Below, piece after piece: positions 7,468 to 15,003 of a stretch of 20,380 bases of DNA. The DNA is taken from positions 1 to 20,380 of the forward strand of contig JAFTQI010000012.1 in the NCBI GenBank assembly GCA_017462825.1. Direction: 5' to 3'. The stretch is from Clostridia bacterium (GTDB lineage: Bacteria > Bacillota_A > Clostridia > Christensenellales > Borkfalkiaceae). The translations under genes and the position numbers were made by a program. Numbering within the stretch: position 1 is the stretch's first letter; every line of letters begins with the position of its first letter. The notes beneath the pieces are model-generated. The model saw only the letters and a program-made list of their open reading frames with translations. It had not been told where the DNA came from and did not search any database.

Positions 7468-8847
7468 TTATTTCATATTCAAATAAGCAATCGCGTTACG
7501 ATAACAAACGTCTTTAATAACTTCGCCGACAAGTTTTTCGTCTTGGGTCATTTCGCCCCTTTCCATCATGCCGCCGAAATAGTTGCAAAGAATACGGCGG
7601 AAATAATGATGTCTAGGATAGGAAAGCAAGGAACGGCTGTCCGTCAGCATGCCCACAAACGCGCCGATATGCCCAGTCGCCGTCAAGTCCTCTAAATGTT
7701 TTTCCATGCCGACTTTATTATCCAAGAACCACCAAGCGGGTCCGTACTGGATTTTGCCTTTCGCTTCGCTCGATTGGAAACAACCGATAAGCGTCATAAT
7801 TTCCGTATTCATCTTGGGATTTAAGTTAAAGACAATCGTCTTAGGCAACGAATTTTCTTCGTTCAGCTTATCGAACAAGCGGGACATATATTTAATGGAA
7901 TTGTCCTCCGCAATACTGTCGTAACCCGTATCCAAACCGAGTTTTTTCAGCATTGCCGTGTTGTTGTTCCGCATCGCGCCGACGTGCAATTCGGTTGCGA
8001 TATTGTATTTCGCGTAAAGCTTGAAAAGGAAATAGGTCAAATATCCTTTGAAAATTTCGCTCTCAGCTTCGCTTACGTTTTCGCCCGCTCTGCGCTTTGC
8101 AAATACCTTCGCCGCGTCCGCTTTCTCCGCAACGGGATATACGCTTTGCAACGCAACGTCCGCCGCCGTCGTACCGACTTTGATAAACTCTTTCAAGCGT
8201 TCTTCGATTTTCCCTTCCAAAACGTCTAAATCCGCTACGTCGCCGAGTTTTGCGATGAAATCGTTGTACTGCGCCGCTTCGATATTCATAATTTTATCCG
8301 CGCGGAAAGCGGGAATTACTTTGAATTTATACCCTTTCTTTTCGATTGCGGGGAATGTGGACAAGTCATCAAAAATTTCATTCGTCGTGAAAAGGTGGCT
8401 AACGTTAGATTGCTCGATCAAGCTTTGGGGTGTGATACCGTTAAGCTTAATATAATCGTTGCACCAATTCCAAATCAATTCCGCGTTGTCTTCATTGATT
8501 TCTATCTCGCAGTTGAAAAACTCTTTCAATTCCACCTGCGACCAATGATAGAGCGGATTTCCAAACGCCGTACCGAGCGTTTTGCAATAAGCGAAGAATT
8601 TTTCCTTATTCGATTTGTTACCCGTGATGTATTCTTCGTCTACGCCAAAGTTGCGCATCAAACGCCACTTATAATGGTCGCCTGCAAGCCAAATTTGGAA
8701 TACGTCGTCAAAAGGTTTGTTCTCCAAGATTTGCTTTTCAGGCAAGTGACAGTGATAATCGAAAATGGGCATATCTTTCGCGTATCCAAAATACAGCTTT
8801 TCCGCCGTTTTATTTGTCAATAAAAAGTTTTCTTTGATATAACTCAT
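7468..8847 (-). CDS. uxaC: Glucuronate/galacturonate isomerase
   Basis: Converts D-galacturonate to D-tagaturonate (and D-glucuronate to D-fructuronate), the first step of the pathway. It has 459 residues, close to the usual ~470. The metal-binding DYHCHL motif (H32, H34) is at the N-terminus, and the body matches the UxaC TIM-barrel family throughout, for example IWLAGDHYKWRLMR. GGGAG at 8859-8855 lies 7 bases before the ATG, inside the 3' end of uxaA, and the start overlaps the uxaA stop by ATGA. Confidence 0.95.
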   Translation of the reverse strand: MSYIKENFLLTNKTAEKLYFGYAKDMPIFDYHCHLPEKQILENKPFDDVFQIWLAGDHYKWRLMRNFGVDEEYITGNKSNKEKFFAYCKTLGTAFGNPLYHWSQVELKEFFNCEIEINEDNAELIWNWCNDYIKLNGITPQSLIEQSNVSHLFTTNEIFDDLSTFPAIEKKGYKFKVIPAFRADKIMNIEAAQYNDFIAKLGDVADLDVLEGKIEERLKEFIKVGTTAADVALQSVYPVAEKADAAKVFAKRRAGENVSEAESEIFKGYLTYFLFKLYAKYNIATELHVGAMRNNNTAMLKKLGLDTGYDSIAEDNSIKYMSRLFDKLNEENSLPKTIVFNLNPKMNTEIMTLIGCFQSSEAKGKIQYGPAWWFLDNKVGMEKHLEDLTATGHIGAFVGMLTDSRSLLSYPRHHYFRRILCNYFGGMMERGEMTQDEKLVGEVIKDVCYRNAIAYLNMK

Positions 8848-10244
8848 AACGTGACTCCCGTTTTATAAAATGCAATTTCTCTAACGTCTTCGCTTCTGCA
8901 TGTATACTCGCCGTTGACCGTTTTCACAATCAAATCAAACAGTCCTTCTTCGTCCATGCCGAAAGCATTGAAATCAATCCAGTTGTTCTTATATTCCGAA
9001 ATACGGTCGTTCGAGCCGATTTTCATCGTGGGTACGAACGTACTAAACGGCGTACCTCTACCGGTCGTGAAAAGCACGAGCTGACATCCGCTTGCCGCAA
9101 GCGCCGTCGCCGCAATCAAATCATTCCCCGGCGCATTCAACGCGGACACGCCCTGCTCTTTTACCTGTTCGCCGTAAGAAAGCACGTCCACGATTTCCGT
9201 CGAGCCTGCCTTTTCAATACAGCCGAGCGACTTTTCCTCCAACGTCGTAATCCCGCCTTTTTTATTGCCGGGACTAGGGTTTTCGTAGACGGGGAAGCCC
9301 TGCGTCGTGTAATAGGCTTTGAAATCTTCAATCATTTTTTTGTAACGCTCGAATACCTCCTGATTTCTGCATTTATTCATCAAGAGCTGCTCCGCGCCGA
9401 ACATTTCGGGGACTTCGGTCAAAATCGCGCTACCGCCGAAACCGACTACTTTATCGGAAATTTTCCCAACGAGCGGATTCGCCGTCAAGCCGGAATACCC
9501 GTCCGAGCCGCCGCATTTCAAGCCGATACAAAGCTCGGAAAAATCCACTTCTTCGCGTTGCAAGTCCTTTGCTTTTTGCGCGAAGCTTTGTAAAATTTCC
9601 ATGCCGTACGCATGCTCGTCTTCCACGTCTTGGCAATTATAATAGGCGATATTTTTCCGATTATAAGACGCAAGATATTCCTTTATACCGTCCATGCCGT
9701 TATTTTCGCAGCCCAAGCCCACGAATAAAACAAAGCTCGCATTAGGATTGAGCGCAATCGCGCAAAGCAGTTTTTTAATATTTTCGTTATCTTCTCCAAG
9801 CTGCGAGCAACCGAATTGATGGGTGAGCGCAAAAATACCGTCGATACTGCCTTCCACGAATTTTTGCGCGGCATTTGCCAAACGCATACAGACGTTGTTG
9901 ACGCAACCGACAGTCGGAATAATATAGATTTCGTTACGAATCCCCGCCCTGCCTTGTTCGCGCTTGTAACCAAGAAATTTCGCGCTTCCTTTTTGCGCAT
10001 TTTTGGCGTTGAACTCATACCTGTACGCCACGTTTTCGTCCAAATGAGATTTTACGTTGTGCGTATGCACCCATTCTCCGCATGCGATATTTTGCGTGGC
10101 TCTACCGATAATTTCGCCGTATTTGATTACGTATTCGCCCTTTGTAATTTCCTTTAAGGCAAATTTATGCCCCGCGGGGATATCCCCCTTTCCTTGCAGC
10201 GTGACGGCAACGTTATCCCTTTCGTTGATGATGACGTCTCTCAT
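8844..10244 (-). CDS. uxaA: Altronate dehydratase
   Basis: Dehydrates D-altronate to 2-keto-3-deoxygluconate. It has 466 residues. An N-terminal SAF domain covers about residues 1-75. The dehydratase body follows, with GCSQLGEDN (145-153), GLGCEN (176-181), GLKCGGSDGYSG (241-252) and GRGTPFSTFVPTMKIGSN near the C-terminus. The start overlaps the uxaB stop by ATGA and has no clear Shine-Dalgarno, which fits translational coupling to uxaB. Confidence 0.95.
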   Translation of the reverse strand: MRDVIINERDNVAVTLQGKGDIPAGHKFALKEITKGEYVIKYGEIIGRATQNIACGEWVHTHNVKSHLDENVAYRYEFNAKNAQKGSAKFLGYKREQGRAGIRNEIYIIPTVGCVNNVCMRLANAAQKFVEGSIDGIFALTHQFGCSQLGEDNENIKKLLCAIALNPNASFVLFVGLGCENNGMDGIKEYLASYNRKNIAYYNCQDVEDEHAYGMEILQSFAQKAKDLQREEVDFSELCIGLKCGGSDGYSGLTANPLVGKISDKVVGFGGSAILTEVPEMFGAEQLLMNKCRNQEVFERYKKMIEDFKAYYTTQGFPVYENPSPGNKKGGITTLEEKSLGCIEKAGSTEIVDVLSYGEQVKEQGVSALNAPGNDLIAATALAASGCQLVLFTTGRGTPFSTFVPTMKIGSNDRISEYKNNWIDFNAFGMDEEGLFDLIVKTVNGEYTCRSEDVREIAFYKTGVTL

Positions 10245-11617
10245 AATAAATCCGCACCGCCTAAAATTTTTGCCACGTTTTCTTCCACCGCGCTTGCAAA
10301 ACCGTCGAACGCCGTCAAGTCACAGCCCCAAATTTCTTTCTTCGACATAAACGCCGAAACGGAATTTTTCGCCGCGAAATACTCCAAATATTCCTGCGTA
10401 TCCAAAAGCTGAATCACTCGGTTTCCTACGTTAACTTCGTACTTATCGTCCTTCTTTTCCACTTTTGCATACAACGCCATCAAATAGGAAAAACCAATTA
10501 CAAGATAGTTAGGAAGTTTCGCATATCTTTCGTAATAATCTCTAAAACTCGGCAACACGCGCGCCGCCCATTTAGAAACGGAGTTAAGCGCGATACTCGT
10601 AAGCTGATGATTCAAGAACGGGTTTTCAAAGCGCTCTTTCACACTGTCTGCAAAAACCGTCGTCGCCGCAATATCGTCCGAAACGAAAGGAATAATTTCT
10701 TCCTTCAGCGCATTTTCCATGAACGCGCGAAGTTTTTCATTCTTCATGCAATCGTCCACCGTCACCGCGCCGTGCAATAAGCCCGCGGGCACAAGATTCG
10801 TATGGCTGCCGTTGAGTACGCGCACCTTACGTTTTTTGTAATACCCAATATTTTCCGTCAAAACGACTTCGATATTATGTACGCCTTCCTTAATGTATTC
10901 AGCAATATTACCTTTCTTTTCCACCGCCCAAAGCCCGAACGGTTCGCCAATGGACATCAGTTCGTCCACTTCCCCGATAAGCTCTGTCAAATGCTTTTTC
11001 GTTTCTTCGTCGCGGGGATATCCCGAAACGATTCTATCTACGAGGGTATTACAGTAGAAATTTTGCTCGTCGTTCCACTTCTTGAACGCTTGCGGCAAAT
11101 TCCAAAGCTCAATATACTTATCCACACACTTTTTAAGTTCGTCGGCGTTGTTGTCGATAAGTTCAACGGGCAAAAGATACACGCCGTCAAGTCCCGCGTT
11201 AAAGCGTTCGTACAAAAATTTCGTCAGCTTCGCGGGATAGGTGATTTTTTCAAAATCGTCCATCTCGTCCGCGTCGTTATAACAAATCCCAGCTTCCGTC
11301 GTGTTGGAAACGATAATTTTCAAATCCACGTCTTTCGCCAATGCGTAATAGCTTGCCGCGTCCGCAAACGGATCGATTACCTGCGCGAGCGAATCGATTT
11401 TATAAACGTTTTCTACCTGCGCGCCGTTTTCCATACCGCGCAATACGATATGGTACTTATTCCCCTGTTTTTCAAAACGTTCGAGCGTTCCAAACGCGAT
11501 CGGTTTCACAATATTCACCGCGTACACACCTTGCCCGTTTTTGTTTAACGTGTCAAAATATGCGTCCACAAACGTACGCAAAAAGTTCCCTTCGCCGTAT
11601 TGCAAAATTTTCACCAT
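10241..11617 (-). CDS. uxaB: Tagaturonate reductase (altronate oxidoreductase)
   Basis: NADH-dependent reduction of D-tagaturonate to D-altronate, in the polyol-specific long-chain dehydrogenase family. It has 458 residues. The N-terminus LQYGEGNFLRTF is characteristic of UxaB, followed by NTLVDRIVSGYPRDE near the middle and the catalytic-region LNGSHTNLVPAGLLHG. It is the first gene of the operon. Tagaturonate rather than fructuronate reductase is supported by the adjacent uxaA and by the absence of uxuA. The Shine-Dalgarno is weak (AAGGA about 13 bases upstream). Confidence 0.94.
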   Translation of the reverse strand: MVKILQYGEGNFLRTFVDAYFDTLNKNGQGVYAVNIVKPIAFGTLERFEKQGNKYHIVLRGMENGAQVENVYKIDSLAQVIDPFADAASYYALAKDVDLKIIVSNTTEAGICYNDADEMDDFEKITYPAKLTKFLYERFNAGLDGVYLLPVELIDNNADELKKCVDKYIELWNLPQAFKKWNDEQNFYCNTLVDRIVSGYPRDEETKKHLTELIGEVDELMSIGEPFGLWAVEKKGNIAEYIKEGVHNIEVVLTENIGYYKKRKVRVLNGSHTNLVPAGLLHGAVTVDDCMKNEKLRAFMENALKEEIIPFVSDDIAATTVFADSVKERFENPFLNHQLTSIALNSVSKWAARVLPSFRDYYERYAKLPNYLVIGFSYLMALYAKVEKKDDKYEVNVGNRVIQLLDTQEYLEYFAAKNSVSAFMSKKEIWGCDLTAFDGFASAVEENVAKILGGADLL

Positions 11618-11653
11618 TTTTCTTTTCCATTCCTTTTTTGATTTTGCTATTTT

Positions 11654-11682
11654 ATAATATCATAATAATGCTTGACTTTCAA
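11654..11682 (-). promoter_or_regulatory. Promoter of the uxaB-uxaA-uxaC-eda-kdgK operon
   Basis: On the minus strand TTGAAA (11682-11677) and TATTAT (11659-11654) are 17 bases apart; predicted start is about 11647. The -35 box shares base 11677 with the divergent araC-type promoter. Confidence 0.65.
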
Positions 11683-11700
11683 TATAAAAAATGTTAATAT
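11672..11700 (+). promoter_or_regulatory. Promoter of the AraC-family regulator
   Basis: TTGACT (11672-11677) and TAATAT (11695-11700) are 17 bases apart. It overlaps the divergent uxa promoter, so one bound regulator could affect both. Confidence 0.55.
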
Positions 11701-11709
11701 TTTATTGAA
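11678..11709. promoter_or_regulatory. Inverted repeat, candidate regulator operator
   Basis: Perfect 7-bp arms TTCAATA (11678-11684) and TATTGAA (11703-11709) are 18 bases apart. They cover the araC-type promoter and the -35 of the uxa promoter. The surrounding DNA is very AT-rich, so chance is possible. Confidence 0.35.
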
Positions 11710-11739
11710 TTACATATATATTATAAAACGGAGCCAAAA

Positions 11740-12534
11740 ATGCCCTTTCTTGAAATTGACAAATCCATTCGCGACGAAGACTGGTCGATGCATGAATTTC
11801 ACTCGCACGCACATTATGAAATTTACTTTCTCGCAAAAGGTAGCCGTTCTTTTTTTCTTTCGAACGCATTATATAAGCTTAACGCCCCTGTACTCGTAGT
11901 GATTCCGCCGCGCGTGGTACATAAAACGGAAGGCGGCTCTTTCGAGCGGCATAACGTCAACGTTTCCCCCGCTTATCTCGACCCTTTTCAAAGGGAAACG
12001 CTCGACAAAAAAGCCCTGCAAATCTTGAAGCTTTCCGCGCAGGAAGAACAGACCCTTTTAGCGCTTATTCAACAAGCCTATGCGGTGGATAAGACGGGCA
12101 AACGCGCGGAATACGAACTTCGAGCCCTCTTTTCGTACGGAATCTATCTTTTGAGCAAGTCGTCCGATCATCGACAAGCCCCCCAAGCGGTTTCGGAAAA
12201 TGCCATACCGCCGCTTGTCCTTAAAACCTTGGACTATCTCAACGTACATTATCATGAGAATATCAATTTGGACGAACTTGCCGAAAAACTCTTTGTTTCC
12301 AAGCCCACCCTGCTTTATAATTTCAAGAAATACACCCATCGCTCCCCAATCGACTTTTTGCTTACCGTGCGGCTTACAAAAGCGAAGCAACTGCTTGTTG
12401 CCACAAAAAAGAGCATCAATGAAATCTCGGAAGCGTGCGGTTTTTCGTCCGCCAACTATTTCGGGTTAATTTTTAAGAAAAAAGAGGGTGTATCCCCGTT
12501 GACTTATCGCAAAAATCAGCTTGCGAAATTTTAA
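11740..12534 (+). CDS. AraC-family transcriptional regulator
   Basis: 264-residue cytosolic DNA-binding protein. The N-terminal half is a cupin-like sensor (HEFHSHAHYEIYFLAKG at about residues 18-34, then IPPRVVH). The C-terminal ~85 residues hold two helix-turn-helix units (LDELAEKLFVSKPTLLYNFKK and INEISEACGFSSANYFGLIFKK), closing with the usual GVSPLTYRK. GGAG at 11730-11733 is 6 bases before the ATG. Divergence from the uxa operon and position beside GH28 suggest it controls galacturonate use, with a uronate or pathway intermediate as likely effector. Whether it activates or represses cannot be told. Confidence 0.92.
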   Translation: MPFLEIDKSIRDEDWSMHEFHSHAHYEIYFLAKGSRSFFLSNALYKLNAPVLVVIPPRVVHKTEGGSFERHNVNVSPAYLDPFQRETLDKKALQILKLSAQEEQTLLALIQQAYAVDKTGKRAEYELRALFSYGIYLLSKSSDHRQAPQAVSENAIPPLVLKTLDYLNVHYHENINLDELAEKLFVSKPTLLYNFKKYTHRSPIDFLLTVRLTKAKQLLVATKKSINEISEACGFSSANYFGLIFKKKEGVSPLTYRKNQLAKF

Positions 12535-12560
12535 TTCAACGCATACACGCCCCAATGGAA

Positions 12561-12600
12561 GGTATAAAAACGGCTCGCCACTTGGCGAGCCGTTTCTTTT
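12561..12600. terminator. Bidirectional terminator between the AraC gene and GH28
   Basis: A 12-bp stem (12568-12579 with 12584-12595, core CGGCTCGCC/GGCGAGCCG) has a 4-base loop. A T-rich tract lies on the right (TTTCTTTT) and an A-rich one on the left. It sits between two convergent genes and can serve both. Confidence 0.85.
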
Positions 12601-13975
12601 ATATTCTCTTCAAATCCTTTACGTTGTCAAACACAAAATCTTCGCGCACGTCGGAGCGATAGGTTTTGATCGTCACGTTGTCAAGGGTCAAGCCTTCGAT
12701 GTGTCTAAAATAGATACCCTTTGCCGGCAACGTTCTGCCGTACGTATTCACTTCGGGATAGGGCTTGGGAATTTCCGGCACAAGGGGGTCAAAGCTTTGC
12801 ACGCCGCCGTCCAATTCTAAATGCACGTTCCGCAATACGATATTTTGCAAAGGCCTATCCTTTAAGCCGCAAATATTGCTGGTGATTTGCCAAGGATCGT
12901 CTTTGGTTAATTCGCTATCCGTATATGCAAAGTTCATCTTCCAAGGCTCTTGATATACGTCGTTGTTGATAAAACTTACGTAATTCCATGCTACAATCTC
13001 ATAAGGCTCATAAGGACCGACCGCCGTGATATTTTCCAAGGTCACGTTGCGAATCCAACCAAGCTCACGCCCTTCAGGACCGCGCATACGCATACCTACG
13101 TGCACAAACAAGGGCGCGCCTACGTTTTGCATACGCACGTTGCGTATCGTAATTCCGTCAAGAATCGCACCGTCTACGCTTTCAATGGCAATCCCCGTAA
13201 TGCGCGTATCGCGAATCTCCATATTTTCTATACAAATATTTTCAAAGCCGCCGTTCGTTTCCGTACCGAATTTAATAGCGCTGCAACGGCTCTTAATCTT
13301 ACAGTTCCAAACGTGGATATTTTTACAAATATCAATGCGGTTTAAGGTATACGAGCTCTTAAACACGATTCCGTCGTCGCCCGTTTCAATATCACAATGG
13401 TGGATTTTTACGTTTTTCGAGTTGTCGGGGCTAATGCCGTCAATATATACTTTCAAAACCAAATCCGCGACTTCTACGTTTTCACAGCCTGCGAAATACA
13501 CCGCCAAATCGGTGACGTTTTGGATATTCCAATCACGTATCTCTACGTTTTTACAATTTTTAAGCGCAATACACTTTGCGCCGCGATGCACGATGTCGCG
13601 CACGTTGTCTTCGTCCCAAACGGAACGCATATCCACTTTACCTTTCCCGATAAAGCGGATATTTTCCACGCCCAACCCCACGAACATCGAGCATTCGAAA
13701 AAGCTATGCGAAGCGTCTTGATACAAGGGATAATCCACCTTTTCATCAGGGCGATAATCATAGAAATCCAAGCTCCCTAAAATCACCGCGCCTTCTTCCA
13801 ACTCAACCGTCACGTTGTCTCTCAAAAAGACCGTGGAAAGTACGTATTCCCCTTTTGGAAAAAAGACCGTTCCGCCCACTTTCGAGCATTCGTCGATTGC
13901 TTTTTGCACCGCTTCGTTGTTTAAGGTAGCACCATCCGCTACCGCGCCGAATTCTTTTACGTTAAAAGTTTGCAT
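12599..13975 (-). CDS. Glycoside hydrolase family 28-like beta-helix protein, cytosolic
   Basis: Right-handed beta-helix protein related to polygalacturonases, 458 residues. It opens with FNVKEFGAVADG as in the pectate lyase/GH28 superfamily. ATG 13975 was chosen because GGAG lies 9 bases upstream and the family homology begins there; the ATG at 14044 lacks a ribosome binding site. There is no signal peptide, so it should act inside the cell on imported oligogalacturonides or related oligomers. Catalytic aspartates corresponding to the NTD and DD motifs are present (D179 in YIDG; D200 and D201 in GDDG). The usual GHG is replaced by CSA (231-233) and the RIK region by GIAIES. The context with the galacturonate pathway supports a pectin-related role, but the exact substrate and whether it hydrolyses in the standard way are open. 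Confidence 0.8.
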   Translation of the reverse strand: MQTFNVKEFGAVADGATLNNEAVQKAIDECSKVGGTVFFPKGEYVLSTVFLRDNVTVELEEGAVILGSLDFYDYRPDEKVDYPLYQDASHSFFECSMFVGLGVENIRFIGKGKVDMRSVWDEDNVRDIVHRGAKCIALKNCKNVEIRDWNIQNVTDLAVYFAGCENVEVADLVLKVYIDGISPDNSKNVKIHHCDIETGDDGIVFKSSYTLNRIDICKNIHVWNCKIKSRCSAIKFGTETNGGFENICIENMEIRDTRITGIAIESVDGAILDGITIRNVRMQNVGAPLFVHVGMRMRGPEGRELGWIRNVTLENITAVGPYEPYEIVAWNYVSFINNDVYQEPWKMNFAYTDSELTKDDPWQITSNICGLKDRPLQNIVLRNVHLELDGGVQSFDPLVPEIPKPYPEVNTYGRTLPAKGIYFRHIEGLTLDNVTIKTYRSDVREDFVFDNVKDLKRI

Positions 13976-14104
13976 ATTTCTATTCTCCAAGCTTTTTAAT
14001 CTTTTAGCAGCAAATTTTCTTTTCTTCACAATTTGCGCCGTCAAAAACGAAAGTCCTTAGTTTATAATTTCCAAGTTTTGGACAGCAAGATTTTCCTTAT
14101 TTTC

Positions 14105-14133
14105 ATTGTATCATTTATGCATTGCTTTGTCAA
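14105..14133 (-). promoter_or_regulatory. Promoter of the GH28-like gene
   Basis: On the minus strand TTGACA (14133-14128) and TACAAT (14110-14105) are 17 bases apart. Predicted start is about 14098, giving a leader of about 120 bases. An imperfect inverted repeat (ATGCATTG at 14117-14124, CAATGGCAT at 14131-14139) overlaps the -35 box and may be an operator. Confidence 0.65.
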
Positions 14134-14189
14134 TGGCATTTTTTCTTCATTTTATCATCAAAAATAAAGAAAATCTAAATGCTTATATT

Positions 14190-14232
14190 AAAAAAGTGTT
14201 TATTTTTATAATTCTGTTAAAAAAATAAACAC
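14190..14232 (-). terminator. Second (distal) terminator of the ALDH-HAD operon
   Basis: A 12-bp AT-rich stem (14196-14207 with 14221-14232, GTGTTTATTTTT/AAAAATAAACAC); A at 14190-14195 gives a six-U tract on the minus strand. Confidence 0.6.
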
Positions 14233-14266
14233 AAAAAATAAAAACACGCTTAGAGGGCGTGTTTTT
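14233..14266 (-). terminator. First terminator of the ALDH-HAD operon
   Basis: A 10-bp stem (14240-14249 with 14257-14266, AAAAACACGC/GCGTGTTTTT) with a 7-base loop, followed on the minus strand by TTTTTATTTTTT. It lies 20 bases past the HAD stop, immediately before a second hairpin. Confidence 0.75.
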
Positions 14267-14285
14267 AATCAACGTTTCTTTTTAA

Positions 14286-14993
14286 TTAAAGGATTTCCAC
14301 AAAAGCGAGTAAATCGGAAAAATCACCGTGCGGATAGACGGATACATCTTTCCCATCGCGATTGATTAGACAATCGGTGAGCAAGAAAACTTTCATGCCC
14401 ATATTTGCCACAACCATATCTTCCCCGACGTCGTTACCCACCATCAAGCATTCTTCCGCCCTGACGCCAAGCGCCGTTAAAATATCCTCGTAATATTTCA
14501 AATTCGGCTTGCAGTAACGGGAATTTTCATAGGTAGTATACAGTTCGAAATCCGCTTTATCGAGCCCCGCCCAAAGCATACGTTTTTCCGTTGCGACGGA
14601 AGGGAAAATCGGGTTGGTCGCAAGCGCCAAACGATAGCCTGCTTCTTTCAAAGCGCGAACGGTTTTTTCAGCCTGCGCGTTAAAACCGCATGAAGCTTGT
14701 ACGCCGTCGAAATTTTGTGCGTAAAATTCGTCGAAATAAACGATTTCATCGCGTACCTGCTCCCCGTAAATACCTGCAAACGTATCCCAAAACGCCTGCT
14801 CGTTTTTCTTCGAACCGTCGTTTTTTATCATTGCTTTCGTGCCCGTCCAAATCGACTGTACAAGCTTTTGCGGTTCGTAACCGTGATCGGCGAGTTTTTT
14901 GGCTAACGCACCGAAATACGCTTTCACGAATACGTCTTGATCCATCGGCAAAAGCGTACCGTCCAAATCGAATAATATCATTTTCGGTTTCAT
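14286..14993 (-). CDS. HAD-family hydrolase (probable phosphatase)
   Basis: Cytosolic HAD phosphohydrolase of 235 residues. Motif I is DLDGT with nucleophile D9 and acid D11; motif II is ATNP (T126); motif III lysine is K162 in CKPNLKYYE; motif IV is GNDVGED (D188, D192). The helical cap lies between residues 15 and 95, as in subfamily I. AAGGAG at 15005-15000 is 6 bases before the ATG and overlaps the end of the ALDH gene, so the two are cotranscribed. The substrate is unknown; candidates are small phosphorylated metabolites. Confidence 0.85.
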   Translation of the reverse strand: MKPKMILFDLDGTLLPMDQDVFVKAYFGALAKKLADHGYEPQKLVQSIWTGTKAMIKNDGSKKNEQAFWDTFAGIYGEQVRDEIVYFDEFYAQNFDGVQASCGFNAQAEKTVRALKEAGYRLALATNPIFPSVATEKRMLWAGLDKADFELYTTYENSRYCKPNLKYYEDILTALGVRAEECLMVGNDVGEDMVVANMGMKVFLLTDCLINRDGKDVSVYPHGDFSDLLAFVEIL

Positions 14994-15003
14994 ATTCTAC
15001 TCC

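Noticed and set aside
10802..11548. 248-codon plus-strand ORF opposite uxaB
   Set aside because: Antisense to a well-recognised gene; composition is a frame shadow and it has no ribosome binding site or family match.
13026..13721. 231-codon plus-strand ORF opposite the GH28-like gene
   Set aside because: Shadow of the beta-helix coding sequence with low-complexity serine/isoleucine composition.
12599..13975. GH28-like gene as a pseudogene because of lost catalytic residues
   Set aside because: The frame is intact and full length with its own promoter and ribosome binding site, and the catalytic aspartates are kept; subfamily divergence is more likely than decay.
14045..14285. Hidden small gene between GH28 and HAD
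   Set aside because: Very AT-rich; contents are explained by the GH28 promoter/leader and two terminators, with no open frame that has a ribosome binding site.
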